Source of the DNA: Syngnathus acus
Taxonomy: Eukaryota; Chordata; Actinopteri; Syngnathiformes; Syngnathidae
Assembly (NCBI RefSeq): GCF_901709675.1
Contig: NC_051095.1
Coordinates: 15,389,456-15,453,455, forward strand
Direction of reading: 5' to 3'
DNA length: 64,000 nucleotides
Below, piece by piece: positions 1-13,303 of the stretch. Below the pieces are notes generated by a model. It had not been told where the DNA came from. It saw only the letters and a list, made by a program, of their open reading frames with translations, and did not search any database. Position numbers and translations under genes: made by a program. Each line of letters begins with the position of its first letter. The first letter of the stretch is position 1.

Positions 1-1837
1 TATGAGAGCAGTTTTAAGGGTAGATACTAACTTCTCATGTACAGTGTTCCCCCGATACATCGCGATTCAAAGTTGGTGCGCTTTTTCAGTATCGTGAGAA
101 CAATACGACACGGTAACGTCACTGCTGTTGACCACAGCTCACACGCAGAAGGTTTCATTCAGACTCACTAACATCACATGGCACCCCACCCAGCTCCACC
201 TCTTAAAGGCGCCAGACACAATGCATACTGTATTTTTGCTTGCAATGTTTTTTTTTTTGTTTGTTCAAATATGTTTACATGGTTTTAAAAGGTATGTTTT
301 ATTCAGGTTATATATTTTAAAATGTAGATATTTTAAAAGTAAGTCTCTTTATATCTCGGACAGATTTTAACCTAGTACGGGCGGGTCTGGAACGTTTCTC
401 CCGTGATAAACGGGGGTTCACTGTACATGGATATAGAATGAGGGTCGCATATGCGATACACACTTATTCACATTTTTCTGATGTCCTCTTTTTTCCTCTC
501 CCGGCCACTGGTGGGATTGATATCTTGCTTAAAAGCAGGTAAATCGGTTTTGACAGCTCTTCCCAACCTCTCTTTTCTTTTGTAAATCCCAATTATAATC
601 TGTAATTCATATTCCAATACATATTTAGTTTTCCAGCACAGTGGTTTTACATGAAGCCATTTCAAAGTCTTTTTTTGGTTGTAAATCCAACATGATAAAA
701 GAGCTTCAGACTCCTGCAAGCATCACGCCGCTCGCTCTTCTGGGACGCTTGCTTGATTGACAAAGGGTTTGTTCAGGAGCTTTTGCACACTTTGCTAGAT
801 TACCCCCTCTATTCTCTTGTCAAACCCATTCCCTTCAGCTACAAAAGGCAGGCCTTTCAGGAACGCAGGTAAGGTAACCCCACCTTCCTGAGGACATTTG
901 GCTCTTTGTGTTTTTATTTATTTCATTTTCTATGTCTTCTGAATTATTTTGTTTAAATGTTGCTCCGTTCTTTTACGTTGTTGCAATTGTACCTTGTCTC
1001 TGTTCCACCCATTGTCATTTTTGGGACTTCGGCCTGCAGGATTCTAAAATGCCTGTCAAAAACTACAAACCCTGCATTTTTGAAGGTGTATGAGGTGAAC
1101 CGCGCAACAATGAAAAAAACAATTCCTTGAATCCATCACAGTACAAGCGGGAAGAACCTCCTTCGACTGGCGCACTCTATAAAGGAGTGGAAAAGGTCTG
1201 AAAGATGTCTTTCCCATTAAATGGGAAGAGGACTGAGCCAGAACAGTTTTTCCATGTTTCACTACAGCTTTTAGGATCCTCCAGCCTGACGTCACTGATG
1301 ATTACCTACCACTGTCTGGCCATTAACTGTGAGTCACCCTCTGACCTGTGGGTTCCACTGGGTCATGGTGAGTATTGTCATTACTGGAGAGGAGGTAGGA
1401 GGGCATGGCCCCTCAGACACTGGTCTGGAGACACATCTGTGGTGTCTGTATCATTGGTTTGCATCAGACTGCGAGGACAATTTAGTGCCTGGTCTTGGTT
1501 TCCGAGGCCACCGAGACGTCATCTTTTTGGGGCTCTTGAATCTTTTGCCCTCTGACCTCCATTGTGATTTGAACCACAGGCTGTTTCATTAAGAGAGTCC
1601 CGTCTCTCCTGCATCATTTGGCTTAGTTTGCATGATTGGCTGTATGTTTCTCAGTGGAGTGCAGTGACAGTGCAGGGTTACCGTCGTTGTCATGGTGGTG
1701 TTGGTGATTATTCTTCAAGTTTCTCTTTTTATTATCGAATATTCAGTGTTCAGCCTCATTCCAGTTGTCAACCTAATTAGTCAGCGCAAAATGTAGCAGT
1801 TCAATTGGAAATAGAAGTATCTCTTTGTCCTCTGCAG
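1..1837. other. adamts2 intron (upstream part), no exon recognised
   Basis: This is intron sequence upstream of the first adamts2 exon seen in the window. The metalloprotease part and the start of the disintegrin-like domain must lie to the left. I looked for the segment that normally precedes the first visible exon (the GINY...C and CRFDFG region) and did not find it. Apart from the inverted-repeat element at 40-425, nothing is recognisable. Short open frames here have no family resemblance. Confidence 0.6.
40..425. mobile_element. MITE-like DNA element, TA-flanked, TACAGTG termini
   Basis: The left end reads TACAGTGTTCCCCCGATACA. The right end, reverse-complemented, begins TACAGTGAACCCCCGTTTAT, so about 25 bases are imperfect inverted repeats. 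The ends fall on TA, which fits a Tc1/mariner-type non-autonomous element. There is no coding capacity. Superfamily is inferred from the termini and the TA target only. Confidence 0.6.
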
Positions 1838-4800
1838 TATCGCACCTTCGACCCATGCAAGCAGCTCTGGTGCAGCCACCCGGAAAATCCTTTCTTCTGT
1901 AAGACCAAGAAAGGGCCGCCCATCGATGGCACTACGTGTGGAAATGGGAAGGTAAAACATTTTGGAAACCATATTTGCCGTCAACCTGCCACCCCGTGTG
2001 TTCTGATGAAAAAAAATCATGTCACACGTGCCCGTCACTGAGTGCATTTGTGGTCCTGCAGCATTGCTTTAAAGGTCACTGCGTCTGGCTGACACCTGAC
2101 ATCATCAAGCAAGATGGGAACTGGGGTTCCTGGAGTGAATTTGGACAGTGCTCTCACCCATGTGGTGGCGGAGTTCAGTTTCGCACACGCGACTGCGACA
2201 ATCCAAGGTATGGCGCTAAATCTTTTGATAAAACCCATGTTCCCTTTCTAGACATCGGAAATGAAGATGAGAATATCTTGTCGTACGTATAAAGCTGCCC
2301 ACAGCGCCTTCTGATAAGAGCTGCAGAGGAATAGCTTTGGTCAGCAATCAATGGAAGCTCCAATCGGTGACTCAAAACATTCTTCATGTGATCTTCCACC
2401 AGACCAGCCAACGGAGGCCTCGACTGCATGGGGGCGGAATACCAGTTCCAGATGTGCAACACTAACGAGTGCGAGGACATCTACAGTGACAGGCGAGAGG
2501 AACAATGTCATGCTTGGGACCCTCGTTTGGAACAACCCAGCAACAAGCAGTGGCTCCCCTATGAACACCCAGATGGTGAATATTCTAACACACATCCCTC
2601 AGATGAAGTCATGTGGTCAAGTAATGATGCACTGTTAAACAAAATCCAAAAAAAGAGGACTTAACACATAATTTTGAATGTGGTGGTTAGATGGTTATAT
2701 AAATGTTATGTTCCGATATGGTCATCCACATCTGGCCATGATTGAGTAAAGCTCTGAGGTATGACTACACCCTCCCATAAAAACACGCCGCGTCTTTGGA
2801 AAGCTCTTTCAAAACAGATCCCTCGCTCCACCACATTCCCTGATGTCATTCGACCTTGGTCGACCCCTTCCTTCTGCACCTGTTTCTGCTTCCATGTCGC
2901 TACTATCACTTGCTGCAGAGGGACACAACACAATTTCACCAAGACTCTCACATACGTGCATGGCAAAAAAAAAAAGGATTATTTTCAAGGTGTTCAAAAG
3001 GAGGAGTCATGGTCCTACTTACAGGTCTTATAATTGTCATCCACCCAAAGAGCAGCACTGCAGACAAGAGCTGAGCTGTCACTATATCAAAGCACGATCC
3101 TCTTTTGCTCACTGAAACATGAAAGGTTGAAGTGATAAAGGTACACATTTGTTTGCCTTATTGTGGTAATCTTATTTATGACTTACTGACTTATTTTTAC
3201 GGCTTGTCGTTGTAAAAACTGGAAGCCAAACTGTTTAACAATATAACAATACAATGTAAAATTAATTCATGATTCGTTGGCCTTTATTTTAGTGTAACCT
3301 ATAAGACAGAAACATTTATGTTTTTAAATCTGAAATTGTTTAATGCAATGTTTTTGCTCGTGTTAGTTAACAAAAGAAATACACAGTAAGAGGACCTTGA
3401 AAAATGAATCGCATTTTAAAATGCAATTGCAAAATAATGAAGGAAAGTGCATTTTGTTTATTGTTCAGCACTTGACTTTGACATATTCCAATTTACATTC
3501 ATATTTGGCTTACATTGCCACCATTGCAAGATGAGAACCCAAGGCCCTATGTGCCTTATACCTGCATCCAGGTCAAACTTGTAAGAAACATTCTTGCTCA
3601 CTGCTAAGGTACTGACACGAGCATTTTTTCAGAAGCTTGTCCCGATTGCAGTGTTGATACGAATATTTAAAAACAATTTAAGGTGTATTTTATTTCGTGA
3701 GTGCTCTGTAGCACAGTATGACTCAATTCTGTTTCCTCCACCCACCGTACGTAGTGTGCAACAATTTATGACACCACCAAAGGTCCGTCCATTATGTGCA
3801 TTAAACACATCGTAGGAGTCATACTGATCCTTACAAGATGAACTGCCAGGTTTTTCCTCTGAGGTAGTGATGTATAGTATGAGTCACACACAGACATCAA
3901 TGGAACGTAACAACGCCGGCTCGTATAAAGCTCATTCCATTTGCTTGTTAAGTGAATGCCTTTTGCATATTTCCTTCCACAGCAAACAAGCGCTGCCACC
4001 TGCACTGTCAGTCCAAGGAGACAGGGGATGTGGTCTTCATGCAGCGCATGGTCCAGGACGGCACGCGTTGCTCATACAAGGACCCGCACAGCGTGTGTGT
4101 GCGTGGAGAGTGTAAGGTGAGTGATGTTAGGAGAAAGATGTCATCGGCTCACGTTAAACTTGTGCTCATCTAATGGGTGTTCTCCTGAGCAGAAAGTGGG
4201 CTGCGATGGTGTGGTGGGCTCCTCCAAGAGGGATGACAAGTGTGGCGTTTGTGGCGGGGATAACTCCAGGTGCAAAACCTTCAAGGACACAATCTCCCGC
4301 ACCGTCAAGAAGCAAGGTAGAGTGCCAAGTCGAGTGCCATCAGGGCAACTGTCTCACTCTAACATGTTTTGGACTCATTCCTCTGGACTCATATTAAGCT
4401 AAAGGTCGCCCTCTAGAGGACTAGTAGAGACCCTGACACTGATCTCGGAGAGGCGTTTTGAGCTTTATCAGTTGACTTCTCTGTGAAGTAGCAAAATTCT
4501 GGGAGTGTTCCAATTTTAAAATGAAAAAAGATGGAAGGTTCATTTTTAATTAGAAACTTAAACTTAGTTAGGAGAATACACTTGAACAGAGTCGTGACGA
4601 AAGCAAATGCAAGTGTAGTACTATCCCAACTTATTTTTCAAGTTAAGAACCGTCTGCTCGAGTAAAGTGTTCTAAAAAAATGGAGCAATGACGGAAGTGT
4701 AAGAAGAGATCTAATTTGCATGGATGTCTGCATGTGATCAAACCAAATGTTTATTTGAATAATTTATTCTGACACATTTCTATCAAATCATCATTCCTTG

Positions 4801-7800
4801 TTAATTCCCATGAAAATCTCCTGATTTGGAGTATTACAAATTTTTCCCAGCTTAAATTCCAATGGCAATTTATCCAAAAGTGTCAGCAAATATACTACTG
4901 GATATTTTCCACCCTTCTGCAAACCTACTCTTCTGCAATCGTTTCAATTCAAATGTCTCACTTTTCTTTCTCATATCAGTCTTTTTTTTTTTCTTCAAAT
5001 GAGACTGAATGATATAATTTAATGAAGTCATCAACTGCCTCTAAATCATTTCAGGTTTCCTCAAAGTTCTTGAAATTCCGAGAGGGGCGCGACACTTGCT
5101 GATACAAGAGCTGAAATCTACCTTGCACACTTTTGGTATTGATGAAATCATTTTGTGCAAGCATACATTTCAATGTTCACCAGTATAATTGCTCTCCTTT
5201 TTTTTTTCTTTTGCCAGCTGTGAAAAATGTGGCTTCAGGACTGTTTTTTATAAATGGGGAAAATGAAAACCCTCAATCAAAATCTGTCATTGAAAAGGGC
5301 ATAGAGTGGGAATATGAAAACGACAAAGACAAGGAGACACTTCAGACAACAGGCCCCCTCAGACATGGAATTCTGATCTTGGTATGTACGAACAACTGAA
5401 TAGTGTTTTGTTTTTATGCTTAAATGTCAAAATGTCTCTCTAGGTGAAAACACACGGTGATGAGGATGTGAATTTTTCCTATAAGTATATGATGAACATG
5501 GACAGTGATTTTTCCATTCAAAACAACATTCTCGTGGAGGACAGCGCCTATGAATGGGCCCCAAAGAGGTGGTCCAACTGCTCCAAGCCATGCGGTGGAG
5601 GTACACAGGCAAAATTCTCTTACCTGCACAGTACCGCTCCTTCCCCACATGCATAAGTGTATTCAAGCTCAGTGTTTTTTGCTTGTGTAGGGAAACGATA
5701 CCTGCGATACGGCTGTCGAAGAAAAGTGGACAGTAAGATGGTCCACAAGAGCTTCTGTAACAGGTCCAATATGAAACCTCGTGACACTCAAGACTGCAAC
5801 CAGAAGCCCTGCCCTCCACCAATGTATGCGTACCATTGCACTGCACTTTACTCAGTCATGTACTACACACAACTTTACCACAGCATGCCGGCATGATATT
5901 ATTTGCACTATACTTTATTCAGTGCTATGCTATAATGCATAACTGTGCAAATGAATAGTTATACAGCAAATATTCTTTTTCAAGAAAAATACCTCAATGA
6001 AAATATCTTTGGTGACACCGACTATACAGCGGGTTGTACAGTTTAAATTGTTTACATTAAAAAAATATGTTTTTTCCCCAAACTAACAAACGTATCGTCT
6101 CACAACATACAGATTGTTTTGTGCCCAAAGCGTAAAATGCAGGATTAAAGCAGATTTCATATTCAGTACGGTTAAAACTAGTTTGTTCCGCTTTGTTTAT
6201 TTTGGGTGCAATTCCACTATCTGCCAGTAGTCAGTGGCACACTGTTTTGTTTGCCATGTACATTCAAAAGATGTATGTAAGGATGCCATGTATATTCAAA
6301 AGAAGGTTGACAACAGGAAGTATTTCAATCCCAGCCTAGTTTTTGTATTAGAGTGAAAAAAATAACAATTATTATTTGATTTATAAATCACAGTTTATAA
6401 AATCAATTGTTGTTGATTTCAAAATTTAGTATTTATTCAACATCCAAAACTCAACTGCAAAATGACCATCTTGCCTCAGGCCCGATTGCCTCAGGCCCTT
6501 TCCTCCCTGCATGTTGAACACTTTGTTCTCAAACTCTCGATTCTTTTTGCCAAGTCATACATAACCTTGTAAATATCTTTGTGAAATTCAAGCCGCCTGC
6601 ATTCTCATTGTGCTAAAATCACTTATGCTGCAGGGCAATTTTGCACACATTCTAATGGCGAATACACAATTCCCTTTTATTTTTATAATAATGTTTCTTT
6701 TTTTCCTATTTTGTTTTTCAGTATTTCTTTTTACAAGTTTCGGGACTCCGCATGTCAGTGGGATTTTACGTGGACTTTATCATTAGCACTGGTGATGCTT
6801 GTCTTATACTTAAATATACGATGTGTGGCATTCTTTGTGTTGCGTGTTTAGTTTTACGGTAAACTCCAGCTGGCGGCCATTATAGGGCAGTAACAATTGA
6901 GAAAACCTCTTCCGCAGCAGTATTACAGACATTCTAAAATGATCATTTTCTACATTTGGTTGCCTTTTTCCTATGTGGTCTAGGTAAATTATTTTCAATT
7001 TGAATGACTTGGAAACTCGTGCTTCTTTTCTCAGTTGGGTGGTAGGGGAATGGCAGAACTGCAGCAAGCCGTGTGGCAAGACCGGAATGCAAGTCCGCTT
7101 GGTCAGCTGCGTCCAACCGTCAGAGGACAACACCACCAGATCTATCCATAATAAATATTGCAACGATGACCGTCCAGAGACCCGTAGGTCTTGCAACCGA
7201 CACGCCTGCCCAACTCAGTGGAGAGTCGGACCTTGGTCTCAGGTACTGAACGCAAATATTAAGGATTTTAGTCATTCTTCAATGTTGCCTGTTCAAATGG
7301 TAAATAAGCATTTATTTGTGTAGCGCTTTAACATTGTCTCCTCACTCAGCGACTCGCGATGCGGCGTCAGAAGCAAATGGGGGGTTCAGTGTCTTGCTCA
7401 CAGATATTCTCAATTTGTGCCTGCAGTGCTCAGTGACCTGCGGCAACGGGAATCAGCAGAGGCAGGCCGTGTGCGACACCAGGGACAACACCATCGGCCT
7501 GTGTCTGGACAGTAAGCCCGACACCCTCAGAATGTGTCGTATGGATCCATGTCCTAGTGAGTAGCAAGAAAACCTCCATCCCTTGGATAACATTTGAGAA
7601 ATCCACATGCTTTATTTTTATCGGCCAACAACAGACTGACTATACGTCATAGACGAACAGATTCTAAATCAAACAGCATCAGTCACCAAAAGAACCACTC
7701 GATGAAAGGCTAATCTCATTTGCAAGTTATCGTCGTCTGCCAGCCTTTAGGTTATGGCTATCAGGCCAAGTGTAGAGCATTCTATCTGAGAAATGAATGA

Positions 7801-10800
7801 GCTATTCCCAAAATGTCTGAACTTCCTCCATGTTTATTTTTTAAATTGAATTTGGTTGCTAAACCTGACACCATTTCTTCCTTCCTCGACACCAACTCCT
7901 CTTTTCTACCGCAGAGGGCTCATCAGACCTGAACAAGAACGGCAACATCCTGATCCAGTGGCTGTCCCGCCCCAACCCCAACAACCACAAGAGCTCCTCA
8001 CGTAAAACCTCCCTCTATAGTTCCCAGCCAGGCCTCCACGGCGGCAGCCGCAGCTGCATGTCTGTTTTCCGCTGGGCTCTACCCATCTCTGTCCTCCTGT
8101 CTCAGCAGAGCCGCCCCCAGCTGGCCCCCTGAGGCGCCCCTCCCCTACGTCCTGTGCCTGTGCCCGCATCCAAGAGCGAGCGGCAAAGCTTTTGCTTCTC
8201 TTTTTGGGGGAGAGGGGGCCGGTGTTGTCTCTCTTCCTCTCTCTCAACGTGTCTGAGACGGCCCTGACTGGCTCCTGTGTGTGCAAGCTGGTTCTCTCTT
8301 GCGCTGTCTCTCTTGCTATGTGGAGCATTGTTGTTGTAACCGCTGGCCAGTCGAAAACTCAAAAGATCACAAAAAAATATATATATATATATGAGAGGGA
8401 GGTCCATGTGGCAAAGCTACCAGGTTTTTTCTGGGCACCTCCCAAGAGTGTCAAAGAGAGCATGCAGGTGCCTCCACCTGCATTTGGCAACCATGTTTTG
8501 CGCGGGCTATATGCGCCACGGGGATACAGTTGTGCTTGTTTCTTCTTATGGCGGCGCACTGTCATTGTGAGAACAAACAGATGTGAACATAAACAGAAAA
8601 GGTACTATATAAATATCTATATAGGAAAAAAAAACTTTTTTTTAAAGAAAAAAGAAATATATATATATATATATATATACGTATATATATATATATGAAA
8701 GCTTTATCGTTAATGTGATCTTGTCACAATGAGGACATCTTTGCTAAAGTGCTCACCTCACATCCTGGTTCCATTTGGGGATGAGAATGGCGTCTCATTC
8801 CACGTTCCATTCTCAGATTAACAGGAACTCTGCACAAGGAGAGGAAGTGACAACGTATCGATTGGGGCGATAGGGAACTGTGAGATGAATAGCCTTAAAG
8901 CAAAGTCTGATTAAAACAAACAACAACAAAACAGGGTAGTCTTACCACTTGTGGTTGCTTCCCATTTCACCTCATCAGCCATCCTCTCTGACTGTTATAC
9001 TAAAGTTCAATAAATGCAGCTTATTTGTGCTTGCAGAATTTAAACAAATACGTATATAAATATATTTGTAGTCACATAAATATATATACCTATTAATCTA
9101 AATCTCTATGAATAACAATAATATGAATAATGTTTTACCATGAATAAGCTGTAGCTTATTTGCCTCAAACCTTTGGACTGCTATTAATCGCTCAGATCCC
9201 GACTGTTATGTGTATTTTTGTTTCAATTCTTATGATTCATTTGACATGAATACAGAAGAATCTTTAATAAAGGTAAGATGTTTGGGGAGGGGGGTAGACC
9301 TATATTATGCAGGACTTGGTCAGTTAGTTGCCTCTCCATTGCTCTCATAATCAAGAGTTTATTTTCACCTCACTTGATTGCGTTTAGGCTCCAATCACTT
9401 TTTGTCATCCACATTTGCATCCTTTGCTTGTTGTGTGTCAAGTGCGTGAGGAAACGTGTGTGCGCGTGTGTGCGTGCTTGTGTGTGTGTGTGAAAGGGAG
9501 CATGTTTCTCTCGCAAGTCTGCTCAATTAAAGGAGGAGATATCGAGTAATACTCACGAGCGAAGTGAGTCTGAGTGAGGGCGTGCGTGTGAGTGCATTTG
9601 TGCTTCGCCACACTTCAATCAGCTACAGAAATACCTCATAAACTTTGATTTTACGAGTATCCGGTGGTATCATTTTTTTTTTTTTTTCTTTTCGGTTTTG
9701 GGACGAACACTAACCACGTGAACAATGCCTTATCTTGGATTGAATGTAATGGCATTTATCTGTGAAAGGGATGGCTTTACTCATTCAAAGTTTCACTTGG
9801 AATAGAGGCAGCTTCAAACCAACTTAAACTCACACCCGCCAACCGTCAAACCCACCAAGGAGATGTTGGATCCATTTTCTGACTACAGGGAAGGGTTTAC
9901 ACAGGGCCTAGGGTATTGACACATACTACACTTTGAGAAAAAAAAAAAAAAAAGAAAACTAAAGACACAAAACACTTCAGACTTTACACTTCATTGTATT
10001 GTGATCACATATTTCTGTTGTGACTATGTAGCCAGCTATCCAAGGTTTCCTTCTCCTGGAGTTGGACTATAAGAGACCAAGCCAGATCTAGCAGTGCGAT
10101 ACTGTATATAACATTGGTGTTGACTGTATTTAATAATGTTCATGACTGTTATCTTCTATAATATTCTATACTATGGGTAACTGTTTCGTGGCTTCACTGG
10201 CCTGTTGCGTGGGGCTGGCTAACGTTTGGTTAACGTTGAAGAAACATTCAGATGGACTATGTGCACTGCGTCTATATGCACTTTGATTTATCAGGGAAAT
10301 TGTATTAATGTTTTGTAAATGTTTCATATGACACTTAACGTGCCATTCCAGTTTTTACATCATCATCATGGAAATCACAAATTTCGTTTTGACAGCAAAT
10401 CTAATTTAATGTACAACTTTTTTTTTCCCCTCGGTCAATAACCAGATTGGTTGATTTCCAAGTATTGAAGTGTTTTACCAAAGTGACTGTGAACTTGTAA
10501 CTTTCGATACAGTTGAATTATTTTTCTTAAAAAAAGAATATATCTATATATTGAGCAAGGGGGCGTACATCTCATTTTTTTAAGTTCCTGTCATTCTCAA
10601 ACAGCAAAGTTGTATCAATAAAAATGTTTTAAAAAGTGTCCCCTTCCTCTCATCATGAATGTTGATATGGACATATCAAACAGCCGCATAGCTACAAAAT
10701 ATAGTGTATTCACTTTTTTACTGGCATGGAATACAGAAGTTAAAAAGCGGAGCAGAGACGAGGAAGCTTTTTTAAGTGTTCCAAATTTAGGCATCAGATA

Positions 10801-13303
10801 TTTTCGAGGCTAACAATTAAACAGATAGGCAGATAGACTGGCAACTTTTCCATTTCAGTTTCTGTGGACTAACCTAATCAGTGTTCTTCCTGTCTGGGTA
10901 TTGCTCTTCTTCCTCCCTGCATCCTCTGCTACTGCCCCGGCTTGACACCAGTTCTTTGCACGTCGTGGAACCCCGCTCAAAAACGCATTTGCCGTTAAAT
11001 GCTTACTGTAACTTTCTTTATATTCCATAATACAGTAGGTGCAAACTGTACACTTGCAGCAATCAAATATACTTTTTTTTCCTTTCACAGGTCGCCGTTG
11101 TTATGGAGACCGCTCTGTGTTTTGCCGTATGAAGGTGTTGAACCACTACTGCTCTCTACCAGACTTTCAGCGCCTATGCTGCAAGACGTGCAGCAATATT
11201 ACAATCACAGAGTCTGAAACTAACTCCACATTAACCCCCAACGCCTCCACCCAATCCCCCGTCACGGCTCATCCACCCACCAGCCTCACGTCTTTGTTCA
11301 CCTCCACCACCCACTCCACTGAAGTCATTGTCACTCCAGGAGCCACCACCAACTCCTGGAGCATGACTCATCCTCCCACAGTCATGACTCCGGTCCATTA
11401 TTCCACCTTGAGCTCACTTAGTACAACAGAACTGATCACCACCCACCCGAAAGCAGCTTCCACATCTCCCGTAGTCCCTCTCCATTTATCTGAGGCAACC
11501 ACTTCAGTTGTTACAGACTTTCCTGGACCTACGGTGGAACCCCTTCCTGAGCCCTCCCTAGGAATAGACAAGACTGTTCCAAACCCTCAGAGCACAACAA
11601 ATAATCCAAGTCTTATAACTGCCACAAACTCTCCCACAAAATCAACTCCAGCTACCGGTCAAGGAACAGACAGTACAAAACGACCACTGGTATCCAAGTT
11701 TAAAAAAGACCCGGAGCCAAAGAAAAAAGCCCCCAAAGTGAATTTACCAAAAAAGAAGACTGCAGAAAAGAATATTGCCAAAAAGATAGCTACAGCTAAG
11801 GTTAAGCCTAAAGCAAAGATAAGCACTAAAGTGAAAATTATTCCAAAACCCCCCAAAAAACAAGATGACATTGCTCCAACAAATACGACCACTGTCAACA
11901 CAATTGCCCCAGGAAACACAACTCACATAAAGACTACACCAGTCAAGCCAATTTCCAAAAAAACTACCACTGCCAAGACAACTCCCCAAAAGGCTAAACC
12001 AACCGCCAAAAAGACCTCACCAATCAAAGCAACTCCCAAGAAGACAACACCAGTCAAGCCGGTGTCTAAAAAGACCACCACTGCCAAGACAACTCCCCAA
12101 AAGGCTACACCAGTCAAGACACCTGCCAAAAAGACAACTGCAATCAAAACAACTACCAAAAAGACTACACCAATCAAAACAACTAACAAAAAGACTCCGA
12201 AAGAGACTACAGCAGCCAAAGCGACTCCCAAAAAGACAATCACTGCCAAAACGACTCCCCAGAAGATAAAACCTAAAGACTCAACCCCCAAAATGATTAA
12301 ACCAGCTATCACAACACCGCAAAAGACGATGCCCGCTCACACCCTGCCCAAAAAGAGTCTAAAGACAACCCTAAACAAGTCTCACCCAATTAAGAGGCCT
12401 CCAGAGAAGAAAAACAAGTGGAATCCCAAAAATAAGATAAATACCCCCCAAAACTCTTCTCGTTCTGATTTGGAATCTGTTAATCAAACCAAAACAATAA
12501 CTAGCCAGAAAAAGAAGACAGTTAATCAAAACATCACTGTGCCAACAATACCTGCAACAACAGGTTCATATCCCACAACATGGGCCACTCCACTCATAAG
12601 CCAGGGGTCAGCAAGAGAGAATGTTTCTTCCGTCTCTACCACGAGCATCTACAGTAGAGTGGCAAGCCTGCCTCGACCTGACTCAGGAGTCGACGTTACG
12701 TCTATCAGAGAAAACACAACATCAACGACAGATAAAGTTCTGCTGTTGCCAAAGGACAACTCGGAATCTACAACTCCTAGCAACTTTGAAGACGTCACGA
12801 TACCCAGTGGTAACGTGCCGTACACAGATGTCACAATAAGCAGCAGCGGCGATGTCATTGCCAGCGGCGGTGCCGTTCTGAGTGGTGACGTCGTCACGCT
12901 GCCCTACGGTGACACCACGGTGCTAGATGACAGCTTGACTGTGACGATACCAACCATTGACAACGAGGATGTGAGCCATCCGGCTTCCTCGCCCTGGGTG
13001 GACCTTTCCGAGTACATCCCCGTGAATTCCCCTGCCGCCACGGCAACACCAGACCCCGCCACCTCCCTTTCCAGCACGACTTTCCCGCCCCGGCTCGGTC
13101 AGAAAGAGAACCACGAGAACAACTCTGTCGACGTCACGTACAACAGGATTAGTGGTGCGGACAACGACATCTCTCAGAACAACCTGATCCCAAAGCGTCA
13201 GTTCAGCTTCCGGGAAAAGACCAGAAACAAACGCATTCAGGAGCTTCTGGAAGAGAAGCGAAACCTTCTCCTCAGAAAGAAGAGAGGCCATGCAGAGCGA
13301 TAG
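1838..13303 (+). CDS. adamts2: ADAMTS2 procollagen I N-proteinase, 3' part
   Basis: Secreted zinc metalloprotease that removes the N-propeptide of fibrillar procollagens; the catalytic domain lies left of the window. Thirteen coding exons are placed: 1838-1951, 2062-2207, 2403-2575, 3983-4116, 4193-4316, 5055-5135, 5218-5381, 5444-5600, 5691-5823, 7035-7242, 7427-7556, 7915-8001 and 11091-13303. Together they encode 1,287 residues with joining phases. In order they carry the end of the disintegrin-like region, TSR1 with a WGSW C-mannosylation motif, the Cys-rich domain ([13 protein letters not shown]), the spacer, TSR2 to TSR4, a linker (WLSRPNP), the six-Cys PLAC domain and a long tail. ADAMTS2 is chosen over ADAMTS3/14 by [19 protein letters not shown] and a C-terminus ([16 protein letters not shown]) like that of human ADAMTS2. 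The tail is far longer than in mammals. In the second exon His replaces the Trp usually found before CFKGHC. Confidence 0.93.
7915..8132 (+). CDS. Possible alternative terminal exon of adamts2 (short isoform)
   Basis: The linker exon 7915-8001 ends at a normal GT donor, but its frame stays open through the donor to a TGA at 8130-8132, adding about 43 residues. Such a product would lack PLAC and the long tail. The following intron contains two AATAAA signals (about 9265 and 10617) in sequence that looks like a long 3'UTR. This is inference; no transcript evidence is available. Confidence 0.3.
8002..11090 (+). other. Last adamts2 intron, possible retained-intron 3'UTR
   Basis: This 3.1 kb intron starts GTAAAA and ends in a pyrimidine-rich tract and CACAG before the PLAC exon. 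It contains (TA)n tracts near 8370-8395 and 8655-8697, a GT-rich tract near 9440-9495, and poly-A and poly-T runs. AATAAA occurs near 9265 and at 10617. I recognised no other gene or transposable element. Confidence 0.6.
10617..10622 (+). promoter_or_regulatory. Candidate intronic poly(A) signal
   Basis: AATAAA preceded by A/T-rich, U-rich-like sequence and followed by a GT-containing stretch, inside the last adamts2 intron. It is the best candidate end for a short adamts2 transcript reading past exon 7915-8001. Confidence 0.35.
11931..12360 (+). repeat. Tandem-derived Lys/Thr/Pro coding repeats in adamts2
   Basis: Inside the final adamts2 exon. Units such as KKTTP, AKTTPQK and TPVK recur in frame. 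At the DNA level, the segment at about 11,931-12,000 reappears with few changes at about 12,041-12,110, which indicates local duplication. The peptide is strongly basic, with many Thr and Pro, and no Cys or predicted fold. It lies between the PLAC domain and the conserved C-terminal end. Confidence 0.85.

Noticed and set aside
8192-8698. 168-codon frame after the adamts2 linker exon
   Set aside because: No family resemblance; it runs through (TA)n and A-runs and lies in intron or 3'UTR-like sequence.
11659-12312. Hydrophobic reverse-strand open frames opposite the adamts2 tail
   Set aside because: They are complements of the Lys/Thr codon repeats (AAG/ACT read as hydrophobic codons); the + strand frame is the supported one.
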